Shown in pieces: positions 12,442 to 23,845 of a DNA stretch of 64,000 bases. The notes beneath the pieces are model-generated. The model had not been told where the DNA came from and made no database searches. It saw only the letters and a program-made list of their open reading frames with translations. The translations under genes and the position numbers were made by a program. The DNA comes from Rotaria socialis. Lineage: Eukaryota > Rotifera > Eurotatoria > Philodinida > Philodinidae. The stretch is taken from NCBI GenBank assembly GCA_905331475.1, contig CAJNYU010002049.1, positions 128,979 through 192,978 on the forward strand, given 5' to 3'. Position 1 is the stretch's first letter, and the number at the start of each line of letters is the position of its first letter.

Positions 12442-13656
12442 TACCCTAGTGAATGTACTCACCCAGCGAATACTCAAAAAGTACTCACGCTACAAAATGC
12501 CGCGAGAACTGATGAATACTCGTGGGCTTGAGTACTCGTCAATAGTACTCGTGGTAAGATCTGAGTATCTGAGTACGACTATCGAGTACTCGCTCTGTAA
12601 ACTCGTGTGTTTTGCGAGTACTGATCATACATTTCCTGAGTACTCTGGTGGGTTTCTGTAAAATACTCAGACATCTATATTTTGTTCTGCATCTTTCTAA
12701 TACGTTCAATTTATTTTATTTAAAAACTGATGATAGAACAGTGACGTGCACGATAAGAATTTCAGAAACGAATTGCTTTATTCTCTTAAAATGCTTTTCA
12801 ATTATGACATAGAGATAAAACATTTATCAACAGAATGCAAGAAAAACTAAATAAAAATCTCTATTGAAAACATTACAACATATGCAAACACAAAAATTAG
12901 CACAAATGAGAAATAAATTATGGATCTAATTAAGATACGCGTTAACAATACACATTCACTTTATATCGTTACAAAAAACACGAACATTTTAAATCGAAAA
13001 CTATTATCGTTAAGTAACAAATAAAAGATCGATGAGCTATCTTCTGTATGATAGATGTATGTATCTTCAGAATGTTGAATTTTATAATTTTGTGAAAAAT
13101 GTTTTTCATACGCCTTGTTTCATTAATTTTTCTAAAAAAATTTAATTTTATCTAAAACGACATTTCATCTTTAATTTAAGCTTTAAAATATAACAAATAA
13201 TTTTGTAATCTCAAATAAATATTTAGTCTTACTCGAGATGTAAATAGCTGAAATGAAATGGATTTGTTTTTCTATTCTCTAAATAGTCAATTGACTATGG
13301 CACATGAATGACTCATCACAAGATATGGAGAATGAAATCGATAATTTGTTTAAAGAGTTTTTCCAAAATTTTGGTTCATTATACAGTTGTTCTTAATTAC
13401 GCAATATTATATTATTTTCCTGCATCCTACTGCATAGATGTTTTACTGAACGCGTTAGGAAACATGTCGATGAGTACTACCTCGAGTACTCGTATTTTCG
13501 TGTACGAATAATTCTTAGGGAGAAAACTCATCGGAGTACTCGTCATAGTACACGAAAAGTATTGTTACACAGAAAATTCATCGAGTTCTCATTCGAGTAA
13601 TCTGAGTACCCATGCTGAAAAGTCATACTCGCTGGACGAGTACTTTCACTAGGGTA
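12442..13656. mobile_element. 1.2 kb TIR element rich in GAGTACTCG
   Basis: The left end TACCCTAGTGAATGTACTC is matched by GAGTACTTTCACTAGGGTA at the right end, and CCAGCGA/CTGG follows on both sides. The outer 230 bp at each end are filled with GAGTACTCG-like motifs in both orientations; the middle (12670-13460) is plain AT-rich DNA without a gene. No exact target duplication is visible. It is a non-autonomous DNA transposon or foldback element with sub-terminal motif arrays that could be transposase-binding sites (inference). Confidence 0.65.
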
Positions 13657-14278
13657 CTCATGGAAGTAAATAAATGTCTCACTGCGTTCTGTTAAAAATT
13701 TATTTGTCCTTTCATCTGCAACTTTCAAGCAATGTTTTGTGCTTTTAATTATTCCATAAAACAAATATGACTACATCAGCGGAGAGTGAATGTGTATAAT
13801 TGATATGGTTTCGAGATTCTGTAGATGATACTTTACTATCGACATTAATCAGCAATGTCAATAAAGAAGGGTAAGATTGATGGAAGTGATTACTGATCTA
13901 TACTACACGGCATTCATCTTCCGAAGTTGTTAGAATGAGAAGAAATTGAGCAATCGTTTAAGACCTATACCAACGTACTCCTCAAAAACTACGTAGAACC
14001 CCCTACAAAGAGTCTACAGACATGATATTTAGTCATATAGAAACCAACATCTGGCATAATTATCGTGAAATTTGTAGGCTTCTGTTGTTTTTTGTTTGTG
14101 AAAGGACGCATTTTCATTGAAATGCTCAGTCGTCTCCATATTCGCCTACCTTCACTTGCAACATCTATAAGTTTTAAAGGAAACGTTTCGAACCTTAAAA
14201 ATATTTCTATAACCTTAATTTGATACCTTATATCTGAGATAAAAATTTTAGTAAAATCCGTTATATTAGTACAGACAG

Positions 14279-14814
14279 TAGGGGTGTCAATTTACAGTTT
14301 ATTTTATTTAAATTTAACTTCGTGAAAAGTTAATTTAATTTAAAATAAAATTTAAATTTTCAGAAGTTAAATTTAATTTAAATTTAATTTTTAAGCTGAA
14401 AAATCATTTAAATTTAAATTTTTTAAATTTAAATCTTAAATTTAATAAATTGCTTGAATGGATACACATCATTGCTACGAGGAGAATAAATGACTTTAGC
14501 AGTAGTAAATACTAAATTAACGGAGAACCTAGTATTTTAGGTTAATATTTGTTCATAATAGTCAAAATTTCTCTACAGATTATGTAGGATCCGTCACCTT
14601 TCTTCTTCGATGTACTGAGATAGCCATAAAAAATATTTAATAGCACAATTCGTAGAAGAATGACTAGCTTTAACTTTAGAAAACAGGAAACATACTCAAA
14701 TTTAACTTTAAATAGTAGCAATCAAATCAAAAACTATGTTTATCTACTAGTTTTCAAAAGTTAACTAATTTGAATTTCAAACAACGTAATTTAAATTTAA
14801 ATGTGACACCCCTA
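14279..14814. mobile_element. TAGGGGTGTCA-ended TIR element, 536 bp
   Basis: It starts TAGGGGTGTCA and ends TGACACCCCTA. Inside each end lies AT-rich DNA dominated by AATTTAAATT. There is no coding capacity. The end sequence resembles hAT-type MITEs, but no exact 8-bp target duplication is visible, so the class is a guess. Confidence 0.6.
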
Positions 14815-14893
14815 TATATGACAGTAATCACAGTTGTAGCCCAAGGATTTGTTGACTCGGCATGTATCTATCTATTAAAATTGGTATAATGAG

Positions 14894-15293
14894 ACAGAGA
14901 CCAAAACAGGTCGCGTCTTCGAGGCCTATGGGCCTGGCAGCGCTTTTCAAGCTAATACAATAATGATGAGAGACTAGAAACTAGAGGTACATACAGAGCA
15001 CCGAGTGTATTTTTATACCTGGAGGTAACCGGCCTATCATAAGCATAGACCCGGATTTTCTGAGCAGTGAAACTAGCAGGTTCAGATAGGCCAACAGGCC
15101 AAAAATTGCTTGAACCTCTGATAAGTACTGGTCCGAAATTCGTGCTCTATGCCTATGACAGATCGGTTACCTCCAGGTATAAAAGTACACTCGGTGCTCT
15201 GTGTGTACCTCTAGTTTCTAGTCTCTCGTCATTATTGTATTAGCTTGAAAAACGTTGACAGGCCTCGAAGACGCGGCCTGTTTTGGCCTCTGT
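14894..15293. mobile_element. 400-bp foldback element with 6-bp target duplication AATGAG
   Basis: The ends ACAGAGACCAAAACAGG and CCTGTTTTGGCCTCTGT are inverted repeats, and the arms pair over roughly 170 bp each with some mismatches. AATGAG flanks both sides (14888-14893 and 15294-15299). No frame encodes a transposase. The 6-bp duplication points to a class such as IS3EU or Dada rather than hAT or Tc1, but I cannot assign it. Confidence 0.85.
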
Positions 15294-15805
15294 AATGAGG
15301 CTATTACTCATCATTACATATTGAATTTACAGTCTCAAAATGCGTCCTGCCAGCTGCAGATATAATTAAATAACGTAGTTATAAAATAATTTAAAAACAT
15401 CATTTTTGTTGCATTTCAAATGTTCATCAATATTTTTTATAAGTGCCTGGCGTTGAAATCAGACTGTTAAATTCGGATCTATCAACACTAAATTAGATTT
15501 TCAAAAAATTCGGTTCAAGTTTTTTATATATTATTTTGTTCATTTTTACACAGATTCAAGTTCATACAAGAGTAAAGACTTCATTTTTAATTGAATAACA
15601 TTTCGGTACATGCGAGAAGAGAAATATTAAGATGATCACATTTTTATTTTGTTCAATGACACTCTATAAATTAGAAAATAAAAAACAAAAAATACAATAG
15701 AATTTATTTTTATATATTAGATCTCAGATTTTTTAAGTTTAGAAATAGTAATTAGATAACGTTTTTTTGTTTTTATGGAAGATGTTGGCACAGCCAATCA
15801 GCTTA
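15294..15805. other. Spacer and 3' flank of the RRM/kinase-like gene
   Basis: AT-rich, nothing coding. AATAAA-like motifs for the minus-strand gene are plausible within the A/T runs at 15650-15720, but none stands out. Confidence 0.5.
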
Positions 15806-18800
15806 TTAAGATCTTGTTTTTACTGTTGCACCACTTTTCTGTTTATTATATATTGATAGAAGAAGATTCCTAAGTTCCATAGTGAAAGTTTCTTGTAATT
15901 CTTTGACATAATCCTGAGCAATCGAATACTGTCCAAGTGGAATTCGAATCATTTTACCCTGAACAGTACTGCCGATTGATAATGTTATAACTCTACCTTC
16001 ATCGTTGATACTTGCGAAACATATAGTTATAATAGAATAATTTTGGTTACGCCAATAATATGTTAGAATATCATCATGCCGATATTCATCGACTGAATTT
16101 TGTTTATTATGCAGCCATGTGCAATACCCATCGTACCATACATATCGATCCTGATTTGATTTATAGAATTCTTGTTTAGCCTGAGCAAATGCATCGGCAG
16201 CTTTTTGAATAGCAGGAGGATGATCGCTTGCTGTTGACATGAGCTTAGGTAATGTTGCCAAATGAAGTAAATCCTGGAAAATATTTTCAATTGTGTTTCG
16301 CTTTGAATCGCTCGATATTAATAATTCCAAAATTGACTCGATTCGACAGTCTAACTCTTCGATTGTCCACGGTTCATAATTGGGGAAACCAAAAGCACGA
16401 TTGAATGTATCAATTACATATGTTTTCAATTGGTTGCGATCTAGATAAAAGAAAAATAATATAACTTTGTTTTCAGGCGAAATCGAATATGACTGTATCT
16501 GTGTCGCGATTAATTTCGAGATCAAGAAAAAAAAATATGAAAACTAATTCATCTCTGTTACATACTTGTAAAGTCGACAGCATTTGAAATTTTTCGATCA
16601 ATTCTGCTATGTATTTCAAGTAGATGATGAGGGAGTATATTTCCATGATGTTGAGGAATTTCATCCGTCAATAACCAGAGAAGAATAGCAACAATAGCCG
16701 ATGCATCATTTATGGCACTATTCTTGAACGATTGAATATATGCTTGCGGTGACTGATACCAATGATTTCCTTCGTCATGATTGATATGAGTCAATTCATT
16801 CGATTTTATATAAGCTTGAGTAAAATTCAGCAATGTCAAATTGACTTTATCAATAGGTTGATTTTTTAATTCGTACTTAATTACGATATTTTCAGGCTCG
16901 ATATTTTGATGTAGTATACCACGGGAATGCACTTGTTTGACAATACCTATTAAGTTTTGAACAAATTTTATAGCACTTGATACTTCAATATCGTGGCCAT
17001 ATTTTCCTCTTTTTTGATCCATAAATTTCTTTAAGGAATTTGTCGGTGCCCGCTGCAAGATAATCCACAAGTCGACTTCTCCACCAGCGTCTCTTTCAAA
17101 GTTGTTTGATTCATCTTCTGGTTCAATTAATTGAACAACACCTGGTACTCCTACAATGAAAGCGAAAAAAATATTGCTGCAATTGGTCTTGTTTCTGTAA
17201 TATAAGTCATAGTTCTTCATACCTTTCAACATTTTGAGTGCCGTTAATTCTCGATAGCAATCTCCTGTAGATTCATTTTTATAAAGTTTTTTAACGGCGG
17301 TCAATTTTCGATCTGATTTTCTACGAATCAACGATGCTTTTTTACCACTACCTGATACTTGTTGGATAATTTCCCATTCATCAGATGATACACTTCTCGA
17401 CACACTTTCTAAAATATCAAATGAATACAAACAAAATCTTAGTTGAAAAAAATAACTTACGTTTTGCATTCGATGATGGTTCGTCAAATCCTGTTGAGCC
17501 TATTATGGTTCGCTTGGTATCATCTTTCTGTAATGTTTCCTTATCATTAAAAACTTGGCCACTATCTCTCGAGATGCTTGAGCATCGACTGCTTTGTCTG
17601 CTACAATTATTACTTGAACGATAACTCCAATGATAACGGGAATCGTTGTCGCTTTCGTTATCGTTATATGACTGTCTTGATGTTGACAGAGTACGATGCG
17701 TAGATGATTTGCGGTCTATTTCTAGTTGACATTTCAATTTATGGCCACCAATGCATTGATCGTGCCACTTTTTCATAAATGTTTTAGCAATTTTGAATGA
17801 TATTGCAATACTAATGTAATCAACGTGATTCTCTTTTTCATCGATATAAAAATATTTTTCTGGTTCCTGTAATAATTGAGCTAAACCTTTTCGTGTTAAC
17901 TTTGTTTCGAAACCACTGATTATAATATAATAAGTCGTGCGAACATCTGTAAAAGTGAAAATAAATGTATCAATTATTGTTCTTTTCAAAATAAAACTAT
18001 GTGGAATCTTATTTAAAGAATGTCGAAACTCTTCTTTCTATTATTGGAATTTTAAATACTAGTAGCTCACAACGAGTACAAGGGATCGCAACCATTTTAA
18101 ATTGTAAAAACGAGAAGATGAAAATCGTTTGCTTTGTGCGAGATGCAGTTAACAGAAATACATAGAACTAACGCTGTACTCTTGTTTAAAGTAGAAAACA
18201 GGCACTGGACAATATATGAGTAGCAGGCATGCTCTCAATCGAGAAGTTTAACTTACTATTTAGAGTTGAGTGTTCTGATTTAATTCCTTTTGCATGACCG
18301 TATGGACAGTCTGTTGAGCATGTATCATTCTTCGTACATTTCACATGTAGCCAATGACATTCATCATCAAATCTTTCACATCGGCCGGTACGAAAATATT
18401 CACACAAATCCATTTTATCTTCTTCTTTTTCCCATTGAATGATTGATTCATGAATCGTTCGTTGTTTCGAATTAAGTATAAATTTATTGATTTTTTCTTG
18501 ATCATCTAGACCTTTTAACCAACATTCAGTTGATGAAGATTGACCATCAATAGATTGTTTCATGACAATATCATTGATAGACCAATTCAATGCGATGGAT
18601 AACGTTTCAGCATCAATACTCATTGGCAAATTCTTTATGTGAATACAATATTTCACCTCTTGAGGATAAGGTGGTGATATATGTAGATCTAAAATTTAAT
18701 TAATAAAATGTTGTTCGTAGATACTACAAACGCATACCAGTTGCAAATTTCATATTCAAGTTATTGGTAGCTGTAGTAAAATTATTTGTTGTCGGGTAGT

Positions 18801-19372
18801 TTTCATTCGAATTCAAACCACTAGTAGATAAATCTCGATCACCTTTCTCAATGCTAACAGGAACTCTGTTTATTATGTGTGGTCTATCCAGCAAAGCAAG
18901 ATCCACAAAATCATAACTAGATTGAAAGCAACAATAAATAGATTGATTCAAATTATGCTAATTGAACTTACTGTTTGAAGTGAATTACAGCAGCATTGCC
19001 ATTATCATTTATAAAGTCAATGTCGCCGTATCGACTAAAATACTTTTCCAAGTCAGATTTTTGCAATGACTGACTTTCAGTGCTCGTAACGATCAATGTT
19101 TTGATGTCACGGTTGTATTTCGATGATTTTATGTCAGGAACACAACGATGAATAAAAACTACTTGATCATCAATGATGAGTTTTCCTCTGGACATGAGAT
19201 CGATAGTGCTTGATTCTTTGGCAAATAATACAAATCCATAATGTTTATTATGACCTAGAAAAGCGTAGGTGATTTTGCTTCACGATAACAATTGAGTAAA
19301 AAACCGCTCGAAACTGCAATTTTCAGCGGTAATTCGAGACAACTGGAGTCAAGCCATACGTGCAGCCCTCTG

Positions 19373-19413
<41 letters not shown>

Positions 19414-19945
19414 GAAAACACGTTTTCAAAAGCTACATTAACAGTTTGACTCTCGCGTTTATTAAAAGACTCTAATGATGCATCGTTTCAGACCGCGATA
19501 AACTGCATTTTTTTTAAATAGTACCTGCCAGCATACTCGGGTCAAGGTTTTGCACTTAGCTAAACTACCGCAGTACGAACTTTTGTCGAAAAGCGCGACG
19601 TAATATACCGCGGCTATCTTTATGTACATTACAGTTATGAAATCACAACTATTTACGATATGAAATACTATGGCTATCTTGATGCACAACACGTTTTACG
19701 ATAATTTAATTTCGCATTTTTTCCTGGGCGTTTTTTCTTGAAAACTCATTAGCAGGACGGATAAATTTTTCTCATATTCTGAAACAAAATTTTTTGTTCT
19801 TACCATAATTATCTAGTGGTACCGTACATTTTTCAATTCGATATTCTGACAAAAACCTTTCTAATGATTTTTGCGTTGTTGCAGGACTTATTTCTTGAAA
19901 CCACAAAGTCCGTTTATGAATATCAATGTCAACTGTTTTATTCAT
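15806..19945 (-). CDS. Four-RRM, double-CCCH, pseudokinase fusion protein (975 aa)
   Basis: Eight exons (19804-19945, 18972-19254, 18738-18916, 18257-18688, 17461-17946, 17223-17408, 16566-17150, 15806-16440) join in phase. Domains in order are RRM1 about 11-88 with RNP1-like HYGFVLF, RRM2 about 96-172 and RRM3 about 208-285. Two zinc fingers follow at 296-335 (C-X7-C-X6-C-X3-H, then C-X5-C-X3-C-X3-H). RRM4 lies at 346-430, then a Ser/Arg/Asn-rich linker. A kinase fold spans about 515-770 and the 205-aa C-terminus is unrecognised. The kinase keeps the VAIK-type lysine (AVKK), but HRD reads HQN and DFG reads NFT, so catalysis is unlikely. RNA binding is well supported; the pseudokinase is presumably a scaffold. 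PAN3 also couples CCCH with a pseudokinase but lacks RRMs. Intron 1 contains a 37-base G run. Confidence 0.8.
19374..19410 (+). repeat. Run of 37 G
   Basis: Uninterrupted poly-G is followed by CCCG, inside intron 1 of the RRM/pseudokinase gene. On the transcribed minus strand it gives poly-C RNA. Such a run can form a quadruplex, and its length may also be an assembly estimate. Confidence 0.9.
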
Positions 19946-21982
19946 TTGTATGTGATCCTAAGTGAACAAAGAAGCAAAAAAGGCCATCATCGATGCATAT
20001 TCATTTTTTGTATCTGTTCTGCAGATGCTTCGCTTTTATTGTACTTACTCCTGTTGTTATCTCTCAAAGTTATAAGAATTTATAATAATAGACGCTTTAA
20101 ATGATCTTTAAATATTTGAAATAAATGAACTTCAAAATGTTCTGCAAACGATTACAATATGAGGTTTTCTTCAATGAATTCTATCGAATTATATACAAAG
20201 ATACTCAAATTTACCCAAATGGTTGCACCATAAACTTTCCATTTATTGCGACATACATCGAAGTAATTTCACAACAGTTCTTCGATTCTGTTTACTTTTC
20301 ACTGGCGTTACCATTACATTTAAAAGGACTGGGTAAATTCTAAAGTTGGAATACCCTTATGTTCAACAATATATTGCTTGCTGTTGATGACATTAAAGCA
20401 AATATTAGCTCAAAGAACAAAAGATGACTCATCGAGTAAAACGAATCGGCCTCAGGCTGTCTCAATCGACTGTAGAGAAAACCCGTAATCATTATGCTAA
20501 CAAAACAACGATCAGAATCGTTGTTTTGTGCTGACATGTACGTGGTGGCAAAATGAAGAAAAACGAGCTTGGAGAGAAACTCAAATGCATTATGAAATAG
20601 CAGAAAATAAAAAATTTTCTTATACACGGCAAGTCATATTGATTGCAATAGTTAAGATCTTGCGAATATTTAAGCACAGATAAATCTTAGAGTTTTAATG
20701 TTTGTTTTCAAAAGATACGCCATGAAATTCTCTACTAAAATGATACTGAGAAATTCTATCGAGTTAGCTCAATGATATTTTGATAATGCTAAACGTGAAG
20801 CCGTCTATGATAGTGAAAAATATCGTAATTCGGAGAGTAGGAAAATGTAAATAGCGTTAGAAAAATTTTTATGCTTATTTCAAAGTATCATTCCTGTTAG
20901 ATGTTTAACTACATGAACTTCTAAGAGAAAAGAACACGCGGTCCAATGATGAGCATAATTCACATCGACTTTTATGGGTAGGTTCTACTTACTTCATGTT
21001 TGACATGTTCTGGTGTTTCGATCTTTTGAAAGCTAGTATTTTTATATTGACACTATCTCAAATAGAATACTCAATGAGTTCAAATCTAATGCATGAGAAG
21101 ACTAATGTTCCTTTAGGATCATTCATCACATGTTTTATCCATATATGAGACATATTCATCTTGTTGCAGGTAAGGGATCTATTACTATCATAGATTGCTT
21201 CACTTTTAGTCTTGTGTAAAATACCATTGAACTTACTTGATAGAAAATTTTACAGTAAATATTTTGAGAAAAAAAGCGTTAGAACTCTATGATTTTTCTG
21301 TGCTAAGATATTTGTCAAAATACTAACTGCCACATTCATGATGACTCCTCCGGTATTTGTCTAGACTTTTTGAACAATCAAGTTTTTGTATCTATTTCAT
21401 AAAGTAAAGAAAACGCAATGACTCAAGTTTACCAATTCTATGAAAGAAGGTATACGGCAATGTGTGCGCTTCGATTTAGAGGCTTGAAAAGAACAAAATG
21501 ACGACATACACACAGATTCTCATCTTTTAATTTAAACACAAAAACATTCTGAAATTTCATGATAATGCATGATTACTTTTATTCGTAGTATTTATTTTTT
21601 ATATACCAATTATTTAGAATCGCTTGTTTAGATAATTTATCAGAAAATCAAATCTACTGCTTATGTGTTAGATATTTGTACGGGTTTCAGTGAAAGAGTT
21701 GTAAGAAAAAGGACGTCCACCGAGCAATGGCTTGATAATATTTAATCAGACACATACTTGAAAGGTATCGACAAATAAACATCCATTTACATCATAAACA
21801 GATCGAAAGAAGTATCGATGGTATTTTTAAAGTAAAGAAAAATTATTTCAACCATTAACTGGAGTCATCTGCCGATTGACAAACAAAGAGTATAGTGGTA
21901 GTGGAAGATAAAAAGACTGGTTATTAAAACAACCAAATGTAAAAGCGGCCAGGTATTTCTGCTTTCTGCTGGATAAGGAGCG
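19946..21982. other. Spacer between divergent genes, 2 kb
   Basis: It must hold the promoters of the minus-strand RRM/pseudokinase gene and the plus-strand Nudix gene. Short frames occur but none shows protein character. I see no repeat with recognisable ends. Confidence 0.5.
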
Positions 21983-23125
21983 ATGCAGCAAATAATAAAA
22001 TCTTATTTAGGGCGACTCAAATTCATGTCGTTACGTCCAGAAATTCATTTTTCATCGGTTTTCGATCATTGCTCATTAAATAATAATTTTCAATGTTTTC
22101 AAGGAAATCCATTAAATCGTCTTAATCTTCATCGAAAATCTCTTCAAGACATAGTTCAACATTCACAATCAAGATTTTTACCGTATCGGCAACTTAAAGT
22201 ACTTTTCAATCAAGAAAAAAAACAGCCTGTATGGCTTACACATCAATTTTTATTCGATAATAATAATAATGAACACAAATTAACCGTTGACCAATGTGAA
22301 CTTGTTCTACTTGGTATTAGTTCCCAATCGATGGTTGATCGATCATCAGTGGCAACGAGCGAACCAACAAAAATTGATAGTGAAACTCTTAGTAAATTTT
22401 TTTTAGCGTCTGAACCAGCTCCAGATGAGTACATCTATTTTGCTCTATCGGTTCCACCAAGTTTTGCTGATAAACTACCTGGTACTTATATGGATCTTCG
22501 GCCATTATTGCCTCAATTATCGGTCATCGATGCAGCGGTCTGTGGTCAAGGACGTGCTTTACTCGATTGGCATGAATCTAATCAATATTGTGGTAAATGT
22601 GGTTCGCCGACTATTTCACTTGAAGGTGGTACACGTCGCAAATGTACTAAATGTAATCATACACTTTATCCTCGAACAGATCCTGTTGCTATAACATTAG
22701 TTATTCATTCCGATAAGGAACATATTTTACTTGGTCGTAAACCATCATTTCCTCCTTCTATGTATACATGTTTAGCTGGTTTTATTGAACCCGGTGAATC
22801 AATACCTGAAGCATGCTCACGTGAAGTTTGGGAAGAAAGTGGTGTTGTTGTTAATACGAATCAAACCCATTATTTTGATTCGCAACCGTGGCCATTTTTA
22901 GGTGGACAATTGATGATTGGATGTTATGCATATGCTACTGACGAAACAATCACATTACATGATTCAGAATTAGAAGATTGCCGATGGTTTTCACGAAACG
23001 AAATAGCTGATATGATACAGCGCAGTCGAAATATTAACCTTGATAAAAACGATCAAAATCTTCGTATTCCACCACCTATTGCTATAGCACATCAATTAAT
23101 TTATAATTGGTATTCAAAAATATAA
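21983..23125 (+). CDS. NADH pyrophosphatase, Nudix family (NUDT12/NudC type), 380 aa
   Basis: Hydrolyses NAD(H) to NMN(H) and AMP; the family also removes NAD caps from RNA. The single-exon frame has an N-terminal NUDT12-type domain. A zinc ribbon follows (C-X2-C at about 202, second C-X2-C at about 219). The Nudix box at about 266-288 has the G-X5-E-X7-RE-X2-EE-X-G spacing. The SQPWPF motif, diagnostic for NADH pyrophosphatases, is at about 299. The chain ends in Ser-Lys-Ile, a plausible PTS1-like peroxisome signal, which fits the peroxisomal location of animal NUDT12. The ankyrin repeats of vertebrate NUDT12 are absent. The upstream ATG at 21983 was chosen; a second Met at residue 15 is possible. 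An AATAAA lies 58 bp after the stop. Confidence 0.92.
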   Translation: MQQIIKSYLGRLKFMSLRPEIHFSSVFDHCSLNNNFQCFQGNPLNRLNLHRKSLQDIVQHSQSRFLPYRQLKVLFNQEKKQPVWLTHQFLFDNNNNEHKLTVDQCELVLLGISSQSMVDRSSVATSEPTKIDSETLSKFFLASEPAPDEYIYFALSVPPSFADKLPGTYMDLRPLLPQLSVIDAAVCGQGRALLDWHESNQYCGKCGSPTISLEGGTRRKCTKCNHTLYPRTDPVAITLVIHSDKEHILLGRKPSFPPSMYTCLAGFIEPGESIPEACSREVWEESGVVVNTNQTHYFDSQPWPFLGGQLMIGCYAYATDETITLHDSELEDCRWFSRNEIADMIQRSRNINLDKNDQNLRIPPPIAIAHQLIYNWYSKI

Positions 23126-23845
23126 ACAGTTGAATTTGATTCTTAGTTGTCTTTTTTGTAAAAACATATCAAAACTGATAACAATAAAATGAAATTCTTT
23201 TTTAACAGCTTGAAATACGATTTTAACGAAGTTTATGCATATTTCTACTCTGAGAAAAATAATCCTTTTTCGAGATCAGGTCGAAATCATTATTTATTGA
23301 ATCTATGATCTCCGTATGCATTCAGTAGCAGTTTTTCATTCGTTCATAATTTTTAAAATTCAATAGCAATAATATTTTGTTTCCTTGTTCAAATAATACG
23401 CAAGACTCATCATGAAAATACGATACAACAGCTTATCAATATTCAATCAATAGCAAAATCTGATCTATTGCTTTTTTTTTGTTTTAATACATTATTCGAT
23501 GTTGTCAAATGCTTCTCAGCGTTATTGATGTTAATTCTATCAGACTTAATGACATGCTTAAGTCATAATTATTCATACATAAATAAATGTCATCTTTCAT
23601 CTGTACAACAATAATTAAATATAGCTTTGTTATTCAAGGTCAAATATTGTCTAATACTAGTTCAGCTAAGCTGTCAAAACTTATAGCTACTTGTTTTTAT
23701 TAGTAGAATAAAAATAAACATAATTTAGATGTAGCTTTTGCGAAACAATAATTAGATGAGATGAATCATCGCTCATTTCTAATTATCTACTGCATAGGTT
23801 AACATAAATTAGATTCTTATAAATAAAATCTTCAATACAAAAGCT
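23126..23845. other. Spacer between Nudix and protease genes
   Basis: AT-rich with no frames of note. It includes the likely poly(A) site of the Nudix gene (AATAAAATG at about 23184) and the promoter region of the protease gene. Confidence 0.5.

Noticed and set aside
15806..19945. Calling the RRM/CCCH/kinase-like protein PAN3
   Set aside because: PAN3 has no RRMs, and the region after the kinase fold does not resemble its coiled coil and knob domain.
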